A DNA stretch of 64,000 nucleotides, from assembly GCF_015546965.1 (NCBI RefSeq), contig NZ_JADMUF010000004.1, forward strand, positions 96,559-160,558. The letters run 5' to 3'. Positions 52,341 to 62,266 of the stretch are shown in pieces. Within the stretch, counting starts at the first letter, position 1. Each line of letters starts with the position of its first letter. The notes under the pieces are model-generated. The model had not been told where the DNA came from and searched no databases. It was given only the letters and a program-made list of their open reading frames with translations. The translations under genes were made by a program, and so were the position numbers. This stretch comes from Collinsella aerofaciens (GTDB taxonomy: Bacteria > Actinomycetota > Coriobacteriia > Coriobacteriales > Coriobacteriaceae).

Positions 52341-54506
52341 CTATGCACGGTCGCATTTCGCAACGTGCGAATCGAGCCATTCGATATCCTCGGCAAGATG
52401 TGCCACGCCCAGATGGTGTTCACCCGGACACACCTCGTGCCGCAGGCCATCTCTGCGGCCCAGCAACTTGTAGGCATCGCGCACGATCTTGAGCTGTTCA
52501 TCGACATTTTTCAGCCCGCGCGAACCGTTCAGATGATCTTCTTCGCAGCTCTGCACTAACAACGGGCGCGGCGCAATAAGCGAGGCAATATCGCCCATGT
52601 CGAGCAAGCGCCAAAGTCCGGGTGTGTAGTTGCAGCTGCAATTGCCATTGAGATGCAGCAGCGAATCGTCGACACCGTACAGATAGCCCGAGACAAACGC
52701 CTTGCGCACACGCGGGTCGAGTGCGGCCAGATACAGTGTCATGTATCCGCCGCCCGAAAAGCCAAAACAGCCCAGGTCGTCCATGGCAATGTCGCCGCGC
52801 GCCTCTAGGTAATCGATCAGACGCATGTTATCCCAGGCGTTGAGGCCCGCAACGGTAAGTCCCAGCGGCTCGGCCATGCGCGCCTGGTTTAGGCACGTGC
52901 CGCGCAGAAAGCTGTTCTCGTCATCGCCCTGACCCTTCCAGTCACGACGGTATCCCCAACCGCGTGCGTCGGGGCAGACGGTCACGTAACCCATACGCGC
53001 CAAACGTAGACCGTAGTCGTAATTGAACTTACGCACAGCATCATCGACCGCCGGCACGCCCGTCACGCCCGCAACACTTGCGGCGCCTGCTCCCTGATGG
53101 CCATGCGGGCAGATATAGCAGCGTTTGAGTCCCCGCTCATCAAGCTTAGGATGAGACGGCTCCAACAGGTAGAACGGCATCCAAACGTCGCGCTCCACCT
53201 GCAGCATCGCATGGGTGCGCACGATACCGCCGGCAACCCGCACGCGGCTGAGCTCACGAATCTCAATCGGGACGCGGTCCATAAGCGAAAGGCCCAAAAC
53301 ATCGTACAGGCGAGTCCTGGTCGCAATCCTCCACGCCTCAAAGTCTGCAGGGGTCTTGCCCGCAAATGCCGCCGAGCGCCCTTCGCGCTTCAGTCGGGCG
53401 CGCAGCGCAGGCTCGTCTTCGCAGTACGTCTCGATGTGCACGGTGCGGCCATTGGCAGATAGCCCAGTCGTCTCAACCGCATCACCGGTGCCTCCCTCGG
53501 GATCCCAGCCATCCGCACCGGCAAGCACCTGCTCGCGAGCGTACCCGGCGGCAGCCATCACATCGAGTTCATTCGCCCACGGCACCCAGCCGGTAGTATC
53601 ACCCGCCGGCCCATGCAGAATCGCGCCAGCATACTGCACGCAGTTGTGCGCCGCCGGCTTATTCCAATCCCACCAACCTTCGCGCTTGATATGCTGTCCC
53701 AGCCAGCAATCGATCAGCACGGTCTGGGCCCACTCACGCCAAGGACGACCCAAATAGACCGAATCCGGTGCCACGTCTTGCGCGGCTGTAAACGAGCAGC
53801 CGTGGAACACGAAGCCATATGGCTCTCCCTCGGGCGTCGATGCCGCCGTCACGTAACCGTTCACGTCCATATTGCGGTTGAGCGAGCGGATCTCGCACCC
53901 CTCAAAATAGGCACACGCGCCACCAAAGATAAAGTCGACGTCGCCCTCAATCCGGCAGCGTCGAAAATACTTACGGCCCACCCGACGCGGCGCAAACTGC
54001 TTGGGCCCAATGAATCCGCCCGGTTTGACTTCGCGCGGGGGCAACGGGCCCAAAAACAGCGTGTCCTGGCGCCCCGTAATGCAACAGGCGTCGACCACCA
54101 AACGGTCGCCGTCGGCGTACAGGGCAATCGCCTGCCCCACCTCGCGACCGTCGCCGGCATCGTTGATGATCGTGAGGTTCTCGAGCCGCACGTCGTCGGC
54201 ATCGACCAAAACGGTATAGGTCCTAAAGGTGCCGAGCTTTCCGTCAATGCCCGATCCGTCCCCCGAGGGCATCTTGGCGCCCAGACTGCCCACGATACGC
54301 ACGCTGTCAGCCGTCTCGCCCACCAGCGTCACATACGGTCGATGAATCTCGACCCGTTCGCGGTACTCACCCGGCTCGATATGGATTGTCACTGGTTGCT
54401 CGGCATCCGGATAGAGTTGATCGGCTGCCGCCAAGGCATCGGAAATCGTTGGATATGCTCCTGCCGCAGCCCTCGAAACGCGCAGTGTATAGATGCTTTC
54501 GCTCAT
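52341..54506 (-). CDS. Pectin methylesterase (CE8) fused to an alpha/beta hydrolase
   Basis: 721 residues. Residues ~1-330 are a CE8 beta-helix: YPTISDALAAAD, GRQDTLF, EGDVDFIFGGA (catalytic Asp) and VYLGRPWREWA. Residues ~365-721 are an alpha/beta hydrolase of the acetylxylan esterase-like type, with the nucleophile Ser in GFSGGGYM near residue 580 and a late His in EHHLGVAH. There is no signal peptide, so it should de-esterify imported oligogalacturonides in the cytosol. Its ATG overlaps the upstream hydrolase stop (ATGA). Confidence 0.87.
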   Translation of the reverse strand: MSESIYTLRVSRAAAGAYPTISDALAAADQLYPDAEQPVTIHIEPGEYRERVEIHRPYVTLVGETADSVRIVGSLGAKMPSGDGSGIDGKLGTFRTYTVLVDADDVRLENLTIINDAGDGREVGQAIALYADGDRLVVDACCITGRQDTLFLGPLPPREVKPGGFIGPKQFAPRRVGRKYFRRCRIEGDVDFIFGGACAYFEGCEIRSLNRNMDVNGYVTAASTPEGEPYGFVFHGCSFTAAQDVAPDSVYLGRPWREWAQTVLIDCWLGQHIKREGWWDWNKPAAHNCVQYAGAILHGPAGDTTGWVPWANELDVMAAAGYAREQVLAGADGWDPEGGTGDAVETTGLSANGRTVHIETYCEDEPALRARLKREGRSAAFAGKTPADFEAWRIATRTRLYDVLGLSLMDRVPIEIRELSRVRVAGGIVRTHAMLQVERDVWMPFYLLEPSHPKLDERGLKRCYICPHGHQGAGAASVAGVTGVPAVDDAVRKFNYDYGLRLARMGYVTVCPDARGWGYRRDWKGQGDDENSFLRGTCLNQARMAEPLGLTVAGLNAWDNMRLIDYLEARGDIAMDDLGCFGFSGGGYMTLYLAALDPRVRKAFVSGYLYGVDDSLLHLNGNCSCNYTPGLWRLLDMGDIASLIAPRPLLVQSCEEDHLNGSRGLKNVDEQLKIVRDAYKLLGRRDGLRHEVCPGEHHLGVAHLAEDIEWLDSHVAKCDRA

Positions 54507-55312
54507 CGTCCATCACGCTCCCAGGCCGCGAACTGCTCAGGCCAGCCCTGAACCTGTGGCTGAATATGCTCGGCGCAGCCCTTAAATGCCGTTAGGGCCG
54601 TAGCGAGCGATGCCCCATGTTTTCCATGCGGAAAGACATGTAGGCTAAAGCCAATCCCGTGGTCGGCAAGAGCCTGCGCAAGAAGGAGGCTATTTTGAAC
54701 TGACACCGATGCATCCTCGGCGGTATGCCACAAGAACGTACGAGGGAAGCCCTCGCCCACCATATTCTCGATTGACAACTTTTGAGCCAAAGCGTCATCG
54801 GCACTCGTTAGGTGTTCAAACGAACCACGATGAGCATAGGTCCCCGAGCTTACGACCGGGTAGCCCAAGCAAAGTGCGTCAGGCCGAATCGACTCAGGCG
54901 ATGCCGCGATCGACTCTGCAAGCCAGGATTGGTCCCAAAGCGCCCCGAGCAAGCCAACCAGATGCCCACCGGCCGAAAAACCCATGACCGTAATCCGATC
55001 AGGATCGACACAGTACTCTGCCGCATGGCCTCGGACGGTATCGACCGCCCGCGCGAGTTCTTGCAATGCCAGCGGATAGACAGCCGGAGCAACCGAGTAG
55101 TTCAGCACAAACGCTTGGTAGCCCATCGCCAACAAACGGAGCGCTACCGGCTCGCCTTCGCGCGGTGAAACGTGATCGTAGCCGCCTCCTGGCACGACCA
55201 CAACCGCAGGCAGCGGTTTTAAAGCATAAGCATCTTCGGTCGGGGCAAAAACATAAGACGCAATCGTGGCAGACGAGCCATCGACCCCGACAGGAATCGT
55301 TTTATTGAGCAT
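54503..55312 (-). CDS. Alpha/beta hydrolase, BD-FAE/esterase-lipase type
   Basis: About 269 residues. HGG-like oxyanion motif PGGGYDHVS, nucleophile GFSAGGHLVG, Asp near TAEDASVSV and His in FPHGKHGAS. The start at 55312 follows AAAGGGAATAC. No signal peptide. Overlaps the pectin methylesterase fusion by 4 nt and probably helps to strip acetyl or feruloyl groups from pectic oligomers. Confidence 0.82.
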   Translation of the reverse strand: MLNKTIPVGVDGSSATIASYVFAPTEDAYALKPLPAVVVVPGGGYDHVSPREGEPVALRLLAMGYQAFVLNYSVAPAVYPLALQELARAVDTVRGHAAEYCVDPDRITVMGFSAGGHLVGLLGALWDQSWLAESIAASPESIRPDALCLGYPVVSSGTYAHRGSFEHLTSADDALAQKLSIENMVGEGFPRTFLWHTAEDASVSVQNSLLLAQALADHGIGFSLHVFPHGKHGASLATALTAFKGCAEHIQPQVQGWPEQFAAWERDGR

Positions 55313-55364
55313 GTATTCCCTTTCACCATGATGCGTAGCGCAGCGCACACGGCCGTATCGCATA

Positions 55365-55401
55365 AGGGCTGCATTGCCGATCTATCCGACAATGCAGCCC
55401 T
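55365..55401. terminator. Hairpin between the GH28 and hydrolase genes
   Basis: AGGGCTGCATTG and CAATGCAGCCCT pair perfectly around a 13-nt loop, just past the GH28 stop codon. The T-run is short, so termination may be partial. Confidence 0.6.
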
Positions 55402-55416
55402 GGTCATCACCCCGAG

Positions 55417-57012
55417 TTAGGAACGGACGACCTTGTCGACGTTCTGGAGCTGCAGCTCCTCGCCGTCCTGGCCCTCAATAACCACATTTTGCAGGTCGAG
55501 TACCTTGACGTTTTGCGCGATGATGCCCTGGCGCACCATCGGCTCCACACCACAGGCCATGGCCGGCACAAAGGGCTCGGCATCGTCGGCAAAGGTAACG
55601 TGAACGTCTTGGAACGTCAGACGTGTCACCTTGCTCTCGGGCAGACCCGTGATATAGGCCACGGCAGCATGGCAGTTGGTGGCCTCGATATCGCAAAACG
55701 TCGTGGCACCAAAGCCGGGCGTGCGGTCGTCGACAGGCAAAGCCTCGCGAGACTGCACGTAATCGGTCTTGCCGTCCTTGTCACAGAAGTAGAAGGAGTT
55801 GACCACGAAGGGCGTGAGCACCTCGTCCATGCGAATGTGCTCAAAGGTGATGCCCTCGTTAACGGCGTCCTTGCCGCGCCCGCGGCGGGTCTTGACGCGC
55901 AGGCCGCGGTCGGTGCGCTCAAAGAGGCACTTGCTCACGGTAAGGTCCTTGATGCCGCCGGCAGCCTCGGATCCCAGCACCACGGCACCATGGCCGTCGT
56001 GCATGTAGCAGTGCGAGATCAACACGTCGTGCGTGGCGGGACGAAGCTCGGGCTCAATGCCCAGCTTGCCGCTCTTGATGGCGATGCAGTCGTCACCCAC
56101 CGAGAACTGACAGCCAAGGATGCGGACAAAGCCGCAGCTCTCGGGATCGAAACCGTCGGTGTTGTGGGAGTTCTTGGGACCCTCGATCGACAGGCAGAGC
56201 GCGTCGACATGCTCGCACAGGACGGGATGGATATTCCACGCCGGGCTGTTGCGCACGGTGAAGCCGGCCAAGCTCACGTTCTCACACTCGGACAGGAAGA
56301 TCATGCGCGGGCGGGCGACCTCGCGGCCCTCCTCGGGGCGAAAGATGTTCTTAAAGTCCTTGTTCCACCAGTTGTCCTCGGCAAAATCGGTCTGACCGTC
56401 GATGGCACCACGACCATAGATGCACACGTCGTGCACGCCCAGACCCGTAAAGGTAGAACAGTAGGTCGAGAAACTCTCGCCCTCCCAGCGGCCCAGGGGC
56501 AGCATATCGGTGCCGGCATACCCAGCGCCCTCGTCGCCTGTGACCGTGCCCGGAATGTAGGCAAGCGCCGCGCGGTCGTGACGGGCCAACAGCACCGCTC
56601 CCTCGGCGAGCTCAATGTTGATATTGCTCTTAAGGAAGAGGGACTTGATGCGATAACTACCGGCGGGGATCAGCACGCGCCCGCCCTTGGGGCAGGCCAT
56701 GATGGCAGCCTGGATGTTGGTGGTGTCGTCGTGCTCGGCATCGCCCTTGGCGCCACAGTCGCGAACGTTGATAGTAAAGGGCTCAGCCGGCGTGGTGACA
56801 CCTACGCTCAGCTCACGCTCGCCACAAACAAAACGAACCAGGTTACGCTTGCCGGGGGTCAGGCCGTCGACATAGGTCTCGACCGTATTCGTGGTACCAG
56901 CGGGCTCGTCGTTGACAAAGATCTCCCACGTATCGGCGCAGGTAAAGTAACCGCCGTCGTCAAGCTCGATCACGGCCGCGCGCGCGTTGCGCCAGATAAC
57001 GTTCGTCTCCAT
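55417..57012 (-). CDS. GH28 polygalacturonase-like hydrolase
   Basis: About 531 residues. A small beta-sandwich part (~1-85) precedes the parallel beta-helix. GH28 active-site blocks are intact: NTDGFDPES, VGDDCIAIKSG and GHGAVVLGSE, then LRVKTRRGRGKD. No signal peptide, so it acts on imported pectin fragments, likely as an exo-acting enzyme. The start at 57012 follows GAGGGAGAAACCC. Confidence 0.9.
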   Translation of the reverse strand: METNVIWRNARAAVIELDDGGYFTCADTWEIFVNDEPAGTTNTVETYVDGLTPGKRNLVRFVCGERELSVGVTTPAEPFTINVRDCGAKGDAEHDDTTNIQAAIMACPKGGRVLIPAGSYRIKSLFLKSNINIELAEGAVLLARHDRAALAYIPGTVTGDEGAGYAGTDMLPLGRWEGESFSTYCSTFTGLGVHDVCIYGRGAIDGQTDFAEDNWWNKDFKNIFRPEEGREVARPRMIFLSECENVSLAGFTVRNSPAWNIHPVLCEHVDALCLSIEGPKNSHNTDGFDPESCGFVRILGCQFSVGDDCIAIKSGKLGIEPELRPATHDVLISHCYMHDGHGAVVLGSEAAGGIKDLTVSKCLFERTDRGLRVKTRRGRGKDAVNEGITFEHIRMDEVLTPFVVNSFYFCDKDGKTDYVQSREALPVDDRTPGFGATTFCDIEATNCHAAVAYITGLPESKVTRLTFQDVHVTFADDAEPFVPAMACGVEPMVRQGIIAQNVKVLDLQNVVIEGQDGEELQLQNVDKVVRS

Positions 57013-57063
57013 GGGTTTCTCCCTCAAAAAGATGCTCTAAAGGCAAATTGTACGCTGTTGAAA

Positions 57064-57103
57064 AAGGGCCGTGCCTGCCGGCGGAGTTCCGGTGGCACGG
57101 CCC
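57064..57103 (-). terminator. Terminator after the symporter gene
   Basis: AGGGCCGTGCC and GGCACGGCCCT, with an inner CCGG/CCGG, form a strong stem. The minus strand continues with TTTTTC. Confidence 0.8.
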
Positions 57104-57127
57104 TGTGATTTGGACGATATGTCGGCC

Positions 57128-58687
57128 TTACTCGGCGGGAGTTACGCTACCGTCCTGGAAGCCAACGTTGTTGTGGGCAAAGCAGTCCTCGTACTTAAAG
57201 CCGGAGAGCTCCTCGCAAAGCGCCTTGACTTCGGGCTTGACGTCGGCCATCTTGCCACCCTCCTTGACGCGGTGAATCTCGTCGCAAAGGATGTCGCACT
57301 GTTCCTTATCGATCTTGATGCCGCGGGCAAGGACGGCCGCAAGCAGGAAGAAGCCGGCGCAGCCGATGATCATGTAGCCGCAGATATACAGAGGAACGGT
57401 AGCGGGCTGGGTCACGGCGTCGCTATTGCCGGCGGTCTGAATGAAGCCGGAGGCAGCAAGGACGATAGCCCATACGTTGACGGCGATAGCCTGGGCGATC
57501 TGCTGGCAGAGCTGCTGCGCGGAGCTGTAGATGCCCTCGCGACGACGCAGGGTGATGAGCTCATCGACATCGGGGATGTAGTTGAGCAGGACATCGGGCA
57601 GATACTGGAAGCCGACGTAGAAGAACTTCCAGATGGCGAAGATGACGGGGTAGGCGATCATGGCGATGGCGACCGTGGAGGTGCCGTTGATCTGACCAAA
57701 GGCGAAGTAGTTGTAGGCGATGATGCACGCAGCGCAACCGACATTTGCGAGGTACCAAGACTTGTGGAAGCCCTTCTTGGCCATGAGGGCGACCCAGATG
57801 GCGGTGCAGACGATAGCGACGACCTTGCCAGGCATCTCCATCACGGACTCGTAGGACTTAGGAATCTGCAGGCAGTAGACGATGAAGAAGGACAGGCAGG
57901 CAGACCAGCAGGCAGCAGCGAGCTTCGTGGAGACCTGTGCATACAGGACCTTGCGGAAGGACTTGTTGCGGAAGGTGGAGATAACGTCGATAAAGAACTT
58001 CTTGATGCCCTCGCCGACACTCTCGATCTTCTCCTGAGCGACCTCCTCGGGGGTGTGCTCCCACGTGGACAGGTACACGCAGAGCAGCGAGATTGCCATA
58101 ACCGAAGCGTTGACCGTAGCGATGATGAAGTAGCTGAACGGGTTGGTCTCGCCGAAGGTGCCAAAGCCAAAGCCGACGAGTGCAGCCATCAGGAAGCCGG
58201 CGGCGTTACCAAAGAGATGCTTGTAGCCGGTAAGGTACGTACGCTCCTTAAAGTCGTCGGTCATCTCAATGGTAAGCGGCGACAGGTTGGCGGTGCAGAA
58301 CGTGTACGCGACGTTGTAGATCAGGTACAGCACAAAGTAGTACGGGAAGCCAAACGGCGTAGCCACGAAGATGAGCGGCTCGGCGATCATCATCGGGATG
58401 GCCAGCAAGATCCAGAAACGACGACGACCAAAGATACGGCCAATCTTAGTGGCATAGAAGTTATCGGCCACAAAGCTCATCAGCGGGCAAAGAATGGCGT
58501 TGACATAGATGGCAAACGAGCTGATCAGTGCAGCCTCGCCTGCGGACAGGCCGCACTCCGTGGACAGAAACAGCACCATGTAGCTGTGCGTAAAGGTCAG
58601 GGCACCGGAATTGAGCATGCCGCCCATACCAAAGCCCAAGCGCGTCCAGAATGTGATCTTACGCTTTTTACCAATCTTATTAGTCAT
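57128..58687 (-). CDS. GPH-family hexuronide:cation symporter
   Basis: About 519 residues, twelve helices, glycoside-pentoside-hexuronide family (MelB/GusB/UidB relatives). RLGFGMGGMLNSGALTFTHS at the N-terminus is family-like, and a long loop (TWEHTPEEVAQEKIESVGEG) follows helix 6. The long polar C-terminal tail ends CFAHNNVGFQDGSVTPAE. The start at 58687 follows GAGGGAGCTCG. It should bring in oligogalacturonides or galacturonate for the surrounding enzymes. Confidence 0.85.
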   Translation of the reverse strand: MTNKIGKKRKITFWTRLGFGMGGMLNSGALTFTHSYMVLFLSTECGLSAGEAALISSFAIYVNAILCPLMSFVADNFYATKIGRIFGRRRFWILLAIPMMIAEPLIFVATPFGFPYYFVLYLIYNVAYTFCTANLSPLTIEMTDDFKERTYLTGYKHLFGNAAGFLMAALVGFGFGTFGETNPFSYFIIATVNASVMAISLLCVYLSTWEHTPEEVAQEKIESVGEGIKKFFIDVISTFRNKSFRKVLYAQVSTKLAAACWSACLSFFIVYCLQIPKSYESVMEMPGKVVAIVCTAIWVALMAKKGFHKSWYLANVGCAACIIAYNYFAFGQINGTSTVAIAMIAYPVIFAIWKFFYVGFQYLPDVLLNYIPDVDELITLRRREGIYSSAQQLCQQIAQAIAVNVWAIVLAASGFIQTAGNSDAVTQPATVPLYICGYMIIGCAGFFLLAAVLARGIKIDKEQCDILCDEIHRVKEGGKMADVKPEVKALCEELSGFKYEDCFAHNNVGFQDGSVTPAE

Positions 58688-58763
58688 CGAGCTCCCTCTC
58701 TTTTCTCGATTGTCTTGCAACAAGACACTGGAGTCCACGCCGACATCTGTCTGCATGCCGTTC

Positions 58764-58860
58764 AGGGTGAACGTTTAGCTAGATTATGCGCGATTGCTTA
58801 TAATAGGTGAACGTTCACTTGTATATTATCCTTGAACGGTCGTTTTTTGCCGTTGAACGG
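58764..58860 (-). promoter_or_regulatory. Composite control region of the symporter
   Basis: Reading leftwards: the 28-bp motif TGAACGGTCG...GTTGAACGG (58833-58860); an operator AGGTGAACGTTCACTT (58805-58820) that covers a -35 candidate TTCACC; a -10 CATAAT (58788-58783) 17 bp on; and a second operator AGGGTGAACGTTTAGC (58764-58779) at the start-site region. Blocking and looping by one LacI-type repressor is the natural reading. Confidence 0.65.
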
Positions 58861-58924
58861 GCCTGAAAATGAAAAAATCCCTGCATTTTTGATTATCAAG
58901 TCGATTCAGCACCACGCAACAACT

Positions 58925-58940
58925 AGGTGAACGTTCATTG
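58925..58940. promoter_or_regulatory. Additional operator-like site
   Basis: AGGTGAACGTTCATTG differs from the perfect 16-mer at three positions. It lies between the uxaA terminator and the symporter's control region. It may be an auxiliary site about 120 bp from the one at 58805. The rest of the gap 58861-59018 shows no ORF. Confidence 0.5.
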
Positions 58941-59018
58941 TTCTCTGGAGATGAGGGAGGTGCCGGGCACCCTTCCCCAAAAAAGCCGTGCACGACAACG
59001 CAACGAGAAACGAAAAAC

Positions 59019-59048
59019 GACCCCGCCGAGATTGTCCTCGGCGGGGTC
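59019..59048 (-). terminator. Terminator of the uxaCBA operon
   Basis: GACCCCGCCGAG and CTCGGCGGGGTC pair perfectly around ATTGTC; the minus strand continues GTTTTTCG. Confidence 0.88.
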
Positions 59049-59097
59049 GCCCAGTCTTTGCAGCAGCTTATTCAATCACGCGCTCAACGTGTCATCG

Positions 59098-60582
59098 CTA
59101 CAGGCAGACGCCGTCCTTCCAGATGCTGATCTCGTGACAGCCGCGACGCTCGGCGCTGGTAAGCTTGCCGCTCGCCGTGTCCAGCACCAGCTGATACAGA
59201 TCGCCGGCAGCCTCATCGAGCGTACGCTCGCCCGTAGCCACCACACCGGCGTTAAAGTCCATCCAGTTGGCCTTGTGGTCGCACAGGCGCTGGTTGGTGA
59301 ACACCTTGAGCGTAGGCGCCGGCGCACCAAACGGCGTGCCGCGGCCGGTCGAGAACAGGATCACGTGGCAGCCGGCAGCCGTCAGGGCCGTGGTGGATAC
59401 CATGTCGTTGCCCGGACCGCACAGCATGTTCAGACCATGCTTGGTAGCCTGACCGGCGTACGGCAGCACGTCGACGATGGGGGCAGATCCGCCCTTTTGC
59501 ACGCAGCCGCAGCTCTTGTCCTCGAGCGTGGTGATGCCGCCATCCTTGTTGCCGGGGCTCGGGTTCTCATAGACGACCTCGCCGTGGCTAATGAAGTAGT
59601 CCTTGAAGCCGTTGAGCATGTCGGAGGCGGCGTCAAAGACGTCCTGGCTCTCGCAACGATCGAGCAGAATGCTCTCCGCGCCAAACATCTCGGGCACCTC
59701 GGTGAGCACCGACGTGCCACCGCGGGCTACGACCATATCGCTCACGCGACCGATCGTGGGGTTGGCGGTAATGCCCGAAAGACCGTCAGAGCCACCGCAC
59801 TTAAGGCCAATGACCAGTTCGGAGGCGGGAATGGGCTCACGCTTGGCCCGCTTGGCCAGGTCGGCCAGCTCGGACAGGATCTTGTGGCCCTCGACCTGCT
59901 CGTCGGCTACATCCTGGCAGGTGAGGAAGCGAACGCGCTCGTGATCGAAGTCACCGAGCTCGTCGAGCACCTGCTGGTGCGTGCAGTTTTCGCAACCGAG
60001 CGATAGGAACAGCACACCCGCAGCGTTTGCGTGACGCGAAAGCGCCACCAGCAGACGGCGTGTCTGGGCGTGGTCGGCGCCGGTCTGGGAACAGCCAAAG
60101 GGATGCGGGAAGTAGTAAACGCCCTCCAGCGAACCCTCGACCAGATCCTGAGCCTGCTCGCACATGGCGCGCGCGACCTCGTTGACGCAGCCGACCGTGG
60201 GGATAATCCACAGCTCGTTGCGCGTGGCGGCGCGACCGTCGGCGCGACGGAAGCCCATAAAGGTCTCGGGCTCAACCGGCTCAACAACCGGATGTGTCGG
60301 GTTGTAAGCGTACTCGACCTCGCCCGAAAGGTTGGTCTTGACGTTATGCGTATGAAGCCACTGACCGGGCTGGATGTCGCCCGTCACGTGGCCGATAGGA
60401 AGACCGTACTTGACGACGTCCTCCCCCGCCGCAATGGCACGCACGGCCATCTTGTGGCCCTGCGGAATATCCTCCGCGGCAACGACCTCGCCCACCCCGG
60501 GAACCGCGACGGCGGCGCCCTTGGCAAGCGGCGACAGCGCGACGATCACGTTATCGGCCGGATTGATCTGGATAGTGTTCAT
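59098..60582 (-). CDS. uxaA: Altronate dehydratase
   Basis: 494 residues, complete two-part enzyme: an N-terminal SAF domain (~1-100) and the C-terminal catalytic dehydratase with iron-binding Cys patterns (HPFGCSQTGADH, GCENCTH, EDKSCGCVQKGG). Converts D-altronate to KDG. Last gene of uxaC-uxaB-uxaA. Confidence 0.95.
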   Translation of the reverse strand: MNTIQINPADNVIVALSPLAKGAAVAVPGVGEVVAAEDIPQGHKMAVRAIAAGEDVVKYGLPIGHVTGDIQPGQWLHTHNVKTNLSGEVEYAYNPTHPVVEPVEPETFMGFRRADGRAATRNELWIIPTVGCVNEVARAMCEQAQDLVEGSLEGVYYFPHPFGCSQTGADHAQTRRLLVALSRHANAAGVLFLSLGCENCTHQQVLDELGDFDHERVRFLTCQDVADEQVEGHKILSELADLAKRAKREPIPASELVIGLKCGGSDGLSGITANPTIGRVSDMVVARGGTSVLTEVPEMFGAESILLDRCESQDVFDAASDMLNGFKDYFISHGEVVYENPSPGNKDGGITTLEDKSCGCVQKGGSAPIVDVLPYAGQATKHGLNMLCGPGNDMVSTTALTAAGCHVILFSTGRGTPFGAPAPTLKVFTNQRLCDHKANWMDFNAGVVATGERTLDEAAGDLYQLVLDTASGKLTSAERRGCHEISIWKDGVCL

Positions 60583-60657
60583 TACAAATGGTCCTAACCC
60601 TACAGGTTGAGCAGAAGTCCAGGCGCGGGCAAGCCGTCTGGCGCCTGCACCGGGAAT

Positions 60658-62172
60658 TTACGCCTGAGCGTTGGCGAAGGCCTGCTTGGCGCCCTCGACA
60701 CGCACGACGGCGAGCGCGCTGACGACAAACTCCTCAAGACCTGCGATCTGCGTGAGGTCCTCGCCCCACATCTGCTCGTTGGTGAGCACGTCGTGCACCA
60801 GCTGGGCATCGTCGGCGCCGGCATGGGCGGCGTAGAAGTCGAGCACGAAGGCGTCGTCCTGAGCGGTGTACTCGGTGCCGTCGGAGCGACGCAGGTGCAG
60901 GCCGTCGCCCTCGCGGGACACGAGCTCCTGCGTGTAAAAGGAGATGAGCGTAGCGAGGCTCGTCGCCAGGCACTTGGGCAGGTTGCCGGTCTCGGCAACG
61001 TAGTCCTTGAGCGTGGGCAGGTCGCGAGCGCGCCACTTAGCCGTGGAGTTGAGGCAGATGGAGAGCAGCGCATGATCAATAAACGGGTTGTCGAAGCGGT
61101 TTTCGACGGCGGCGGCAAAGGCCTTGCAGTCCTCGACATCCAAGTCGGCGGCAAGCGTCGGAATGACCTCGTCGTAGAGCATGGTGTTCATGAAGCCGCG
61201 AATGGTCTCGTCATGCATGCAGTCGCGCACGATATCAAAGCCGGCAACCCAGGAACCCGGAACGAAGGCGGTGTGGGCACCGTTGAGGATGCGGACCTTG
61301 CGCTTTTTGTACGGGGTGACGTCGGGAGTCACAAAGACACCCGGCAGACCGGCCTTCACGAAGGGCAGACGCTCCTTGAGCGATTCGTCACCCTGGATGC
61401 CCCACATCTGGAAGGGCTCACGCACGGCCAAGAATGGATCCTCATAGCCCAAGCGCTCGGCCACGGCAGCGGCCTCCTTGGGATCGCGGATGCGACCCGG
61501 AACGATGGTGTCGACGAGCGTGGTGCAGACGGTGCAGTCGTTGGCCATCCACTGCGAAAACTCGTCCTCCCAGCCCCAGTCGCTCACGTACTGGTTCATG
61601 ATGCGCAGCAGCTCCTCGCCGTTATGGTCGATGAGCTCGCAGGCGAGCACGATGACGCCCTGCTTGCCGGCAGCCCAGCGGGCATGGAGCACCTGGGCAA
61701 GCTTGGCAGGGAAGCTCGCGGGGGGCATGTCGTCGGCCTTGCAGGACGGATCGTAGGCGATACCGGCCTCGGTGGTGTTGGAGACGACAATCTCCAGGTC
61801 GTCGGAAACGGCGACCTCCATCATGGCGCGATAGTCGTCCTCGCGATACGGGTTGAGGCAGCGGCTGCAGGCGCTGATCACGCGGGACTCGTCAACCGTG
61901 TTGCCGTTCTCCTTGCCGCGCACCAGCACGGTGTACAGGTCGTCCTGGGCATTGATACCGTCGGCAAAGCCAAAGGCACCGCTGATGGGCTGCACCATGA
62001 CGACCTTGCCGTTCCAGCCGGTGGCCTCGTTGCCCATGTCAAAGAAGCGGTCGACGAAGGCGCGCAGGAAATTGCCCTCGCCAAACTGCAGAACCTTCTC
62101 GGGAGCATCCTTGGGCAGCAAATAGCCCTTGTAGCCGATCTTCTCGAGCGCATCGTAGCTGATGTTCTCCAT
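60658..62172 (-). CDS. uxaB: Tagaturonate reductase
   Basis: 504 residues, long-chain mannitol dehydrogenase family. VLQFGEGNFLRAFVDRFFD is the NAD-binding start, and SNTTEAGIAYD and NGAHTAFVPGSWVAGFD are substrate-side blocks. Reduces D-tagaturonate to D-altronate. The start at 62172 follows AAGGAGACAC. Middle gene of the operon. Because it follows uxaC and precedes uxaA, tagaturonate rather than fructuronate reductase is chosen. Confidence 0.9.
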   Translation of the reverse strand: MENISYDALEKIGYKGYLLPKDAPEKVLQFGEGNFLRAFVDRFFDMGNEATGWNGKVVMVQPISGAFGFADGINAQDDLYTVLVRGKENGNTVDESRVISACSRCLNPYREDDYRAMMEVAVSDDLEIVVSNTTEAGIAYDPSCKADDMPPASFPAKLAQVLHARWAAGKQGVIVLACELIDHNGEELLRIMNQYVSDWGWEDEFSQWMANDCTVCTTLVDTIVPGRIRDPKEAAAVAERLGYEDPFLAVREPFQMWGIQGDESLKERLPFVKAGLPGVFVTPDVTPYKKRKVRILNGAHTAFVPGSWVAGFDIVRDCMHDETIRGFMNTMLYDEVIPTLAADLDVEDCKAFAAAVENRFDNPFIDHALLSICLNSTAKWRARDLPTLKDYVAETGNLPKCLATSLATLISFYTQELVSREGDGLHLRRSDGTEYTAQDDAFVLDFYAAHAGADDAQLVHDVLTNEQMWGEDLTQIAGLEEFVVSALAVVRVEGAKQAFANAQA

Positions 62173-62266
62173 CTATGTGTCTCCTTAGATGTCTGTTAGC
62201 GTGCAAGCAAAACGGGGCGCCGCGTGTGGCAACGGCGCCCAGGGTTCGATGTGATTCGATGCGGGC

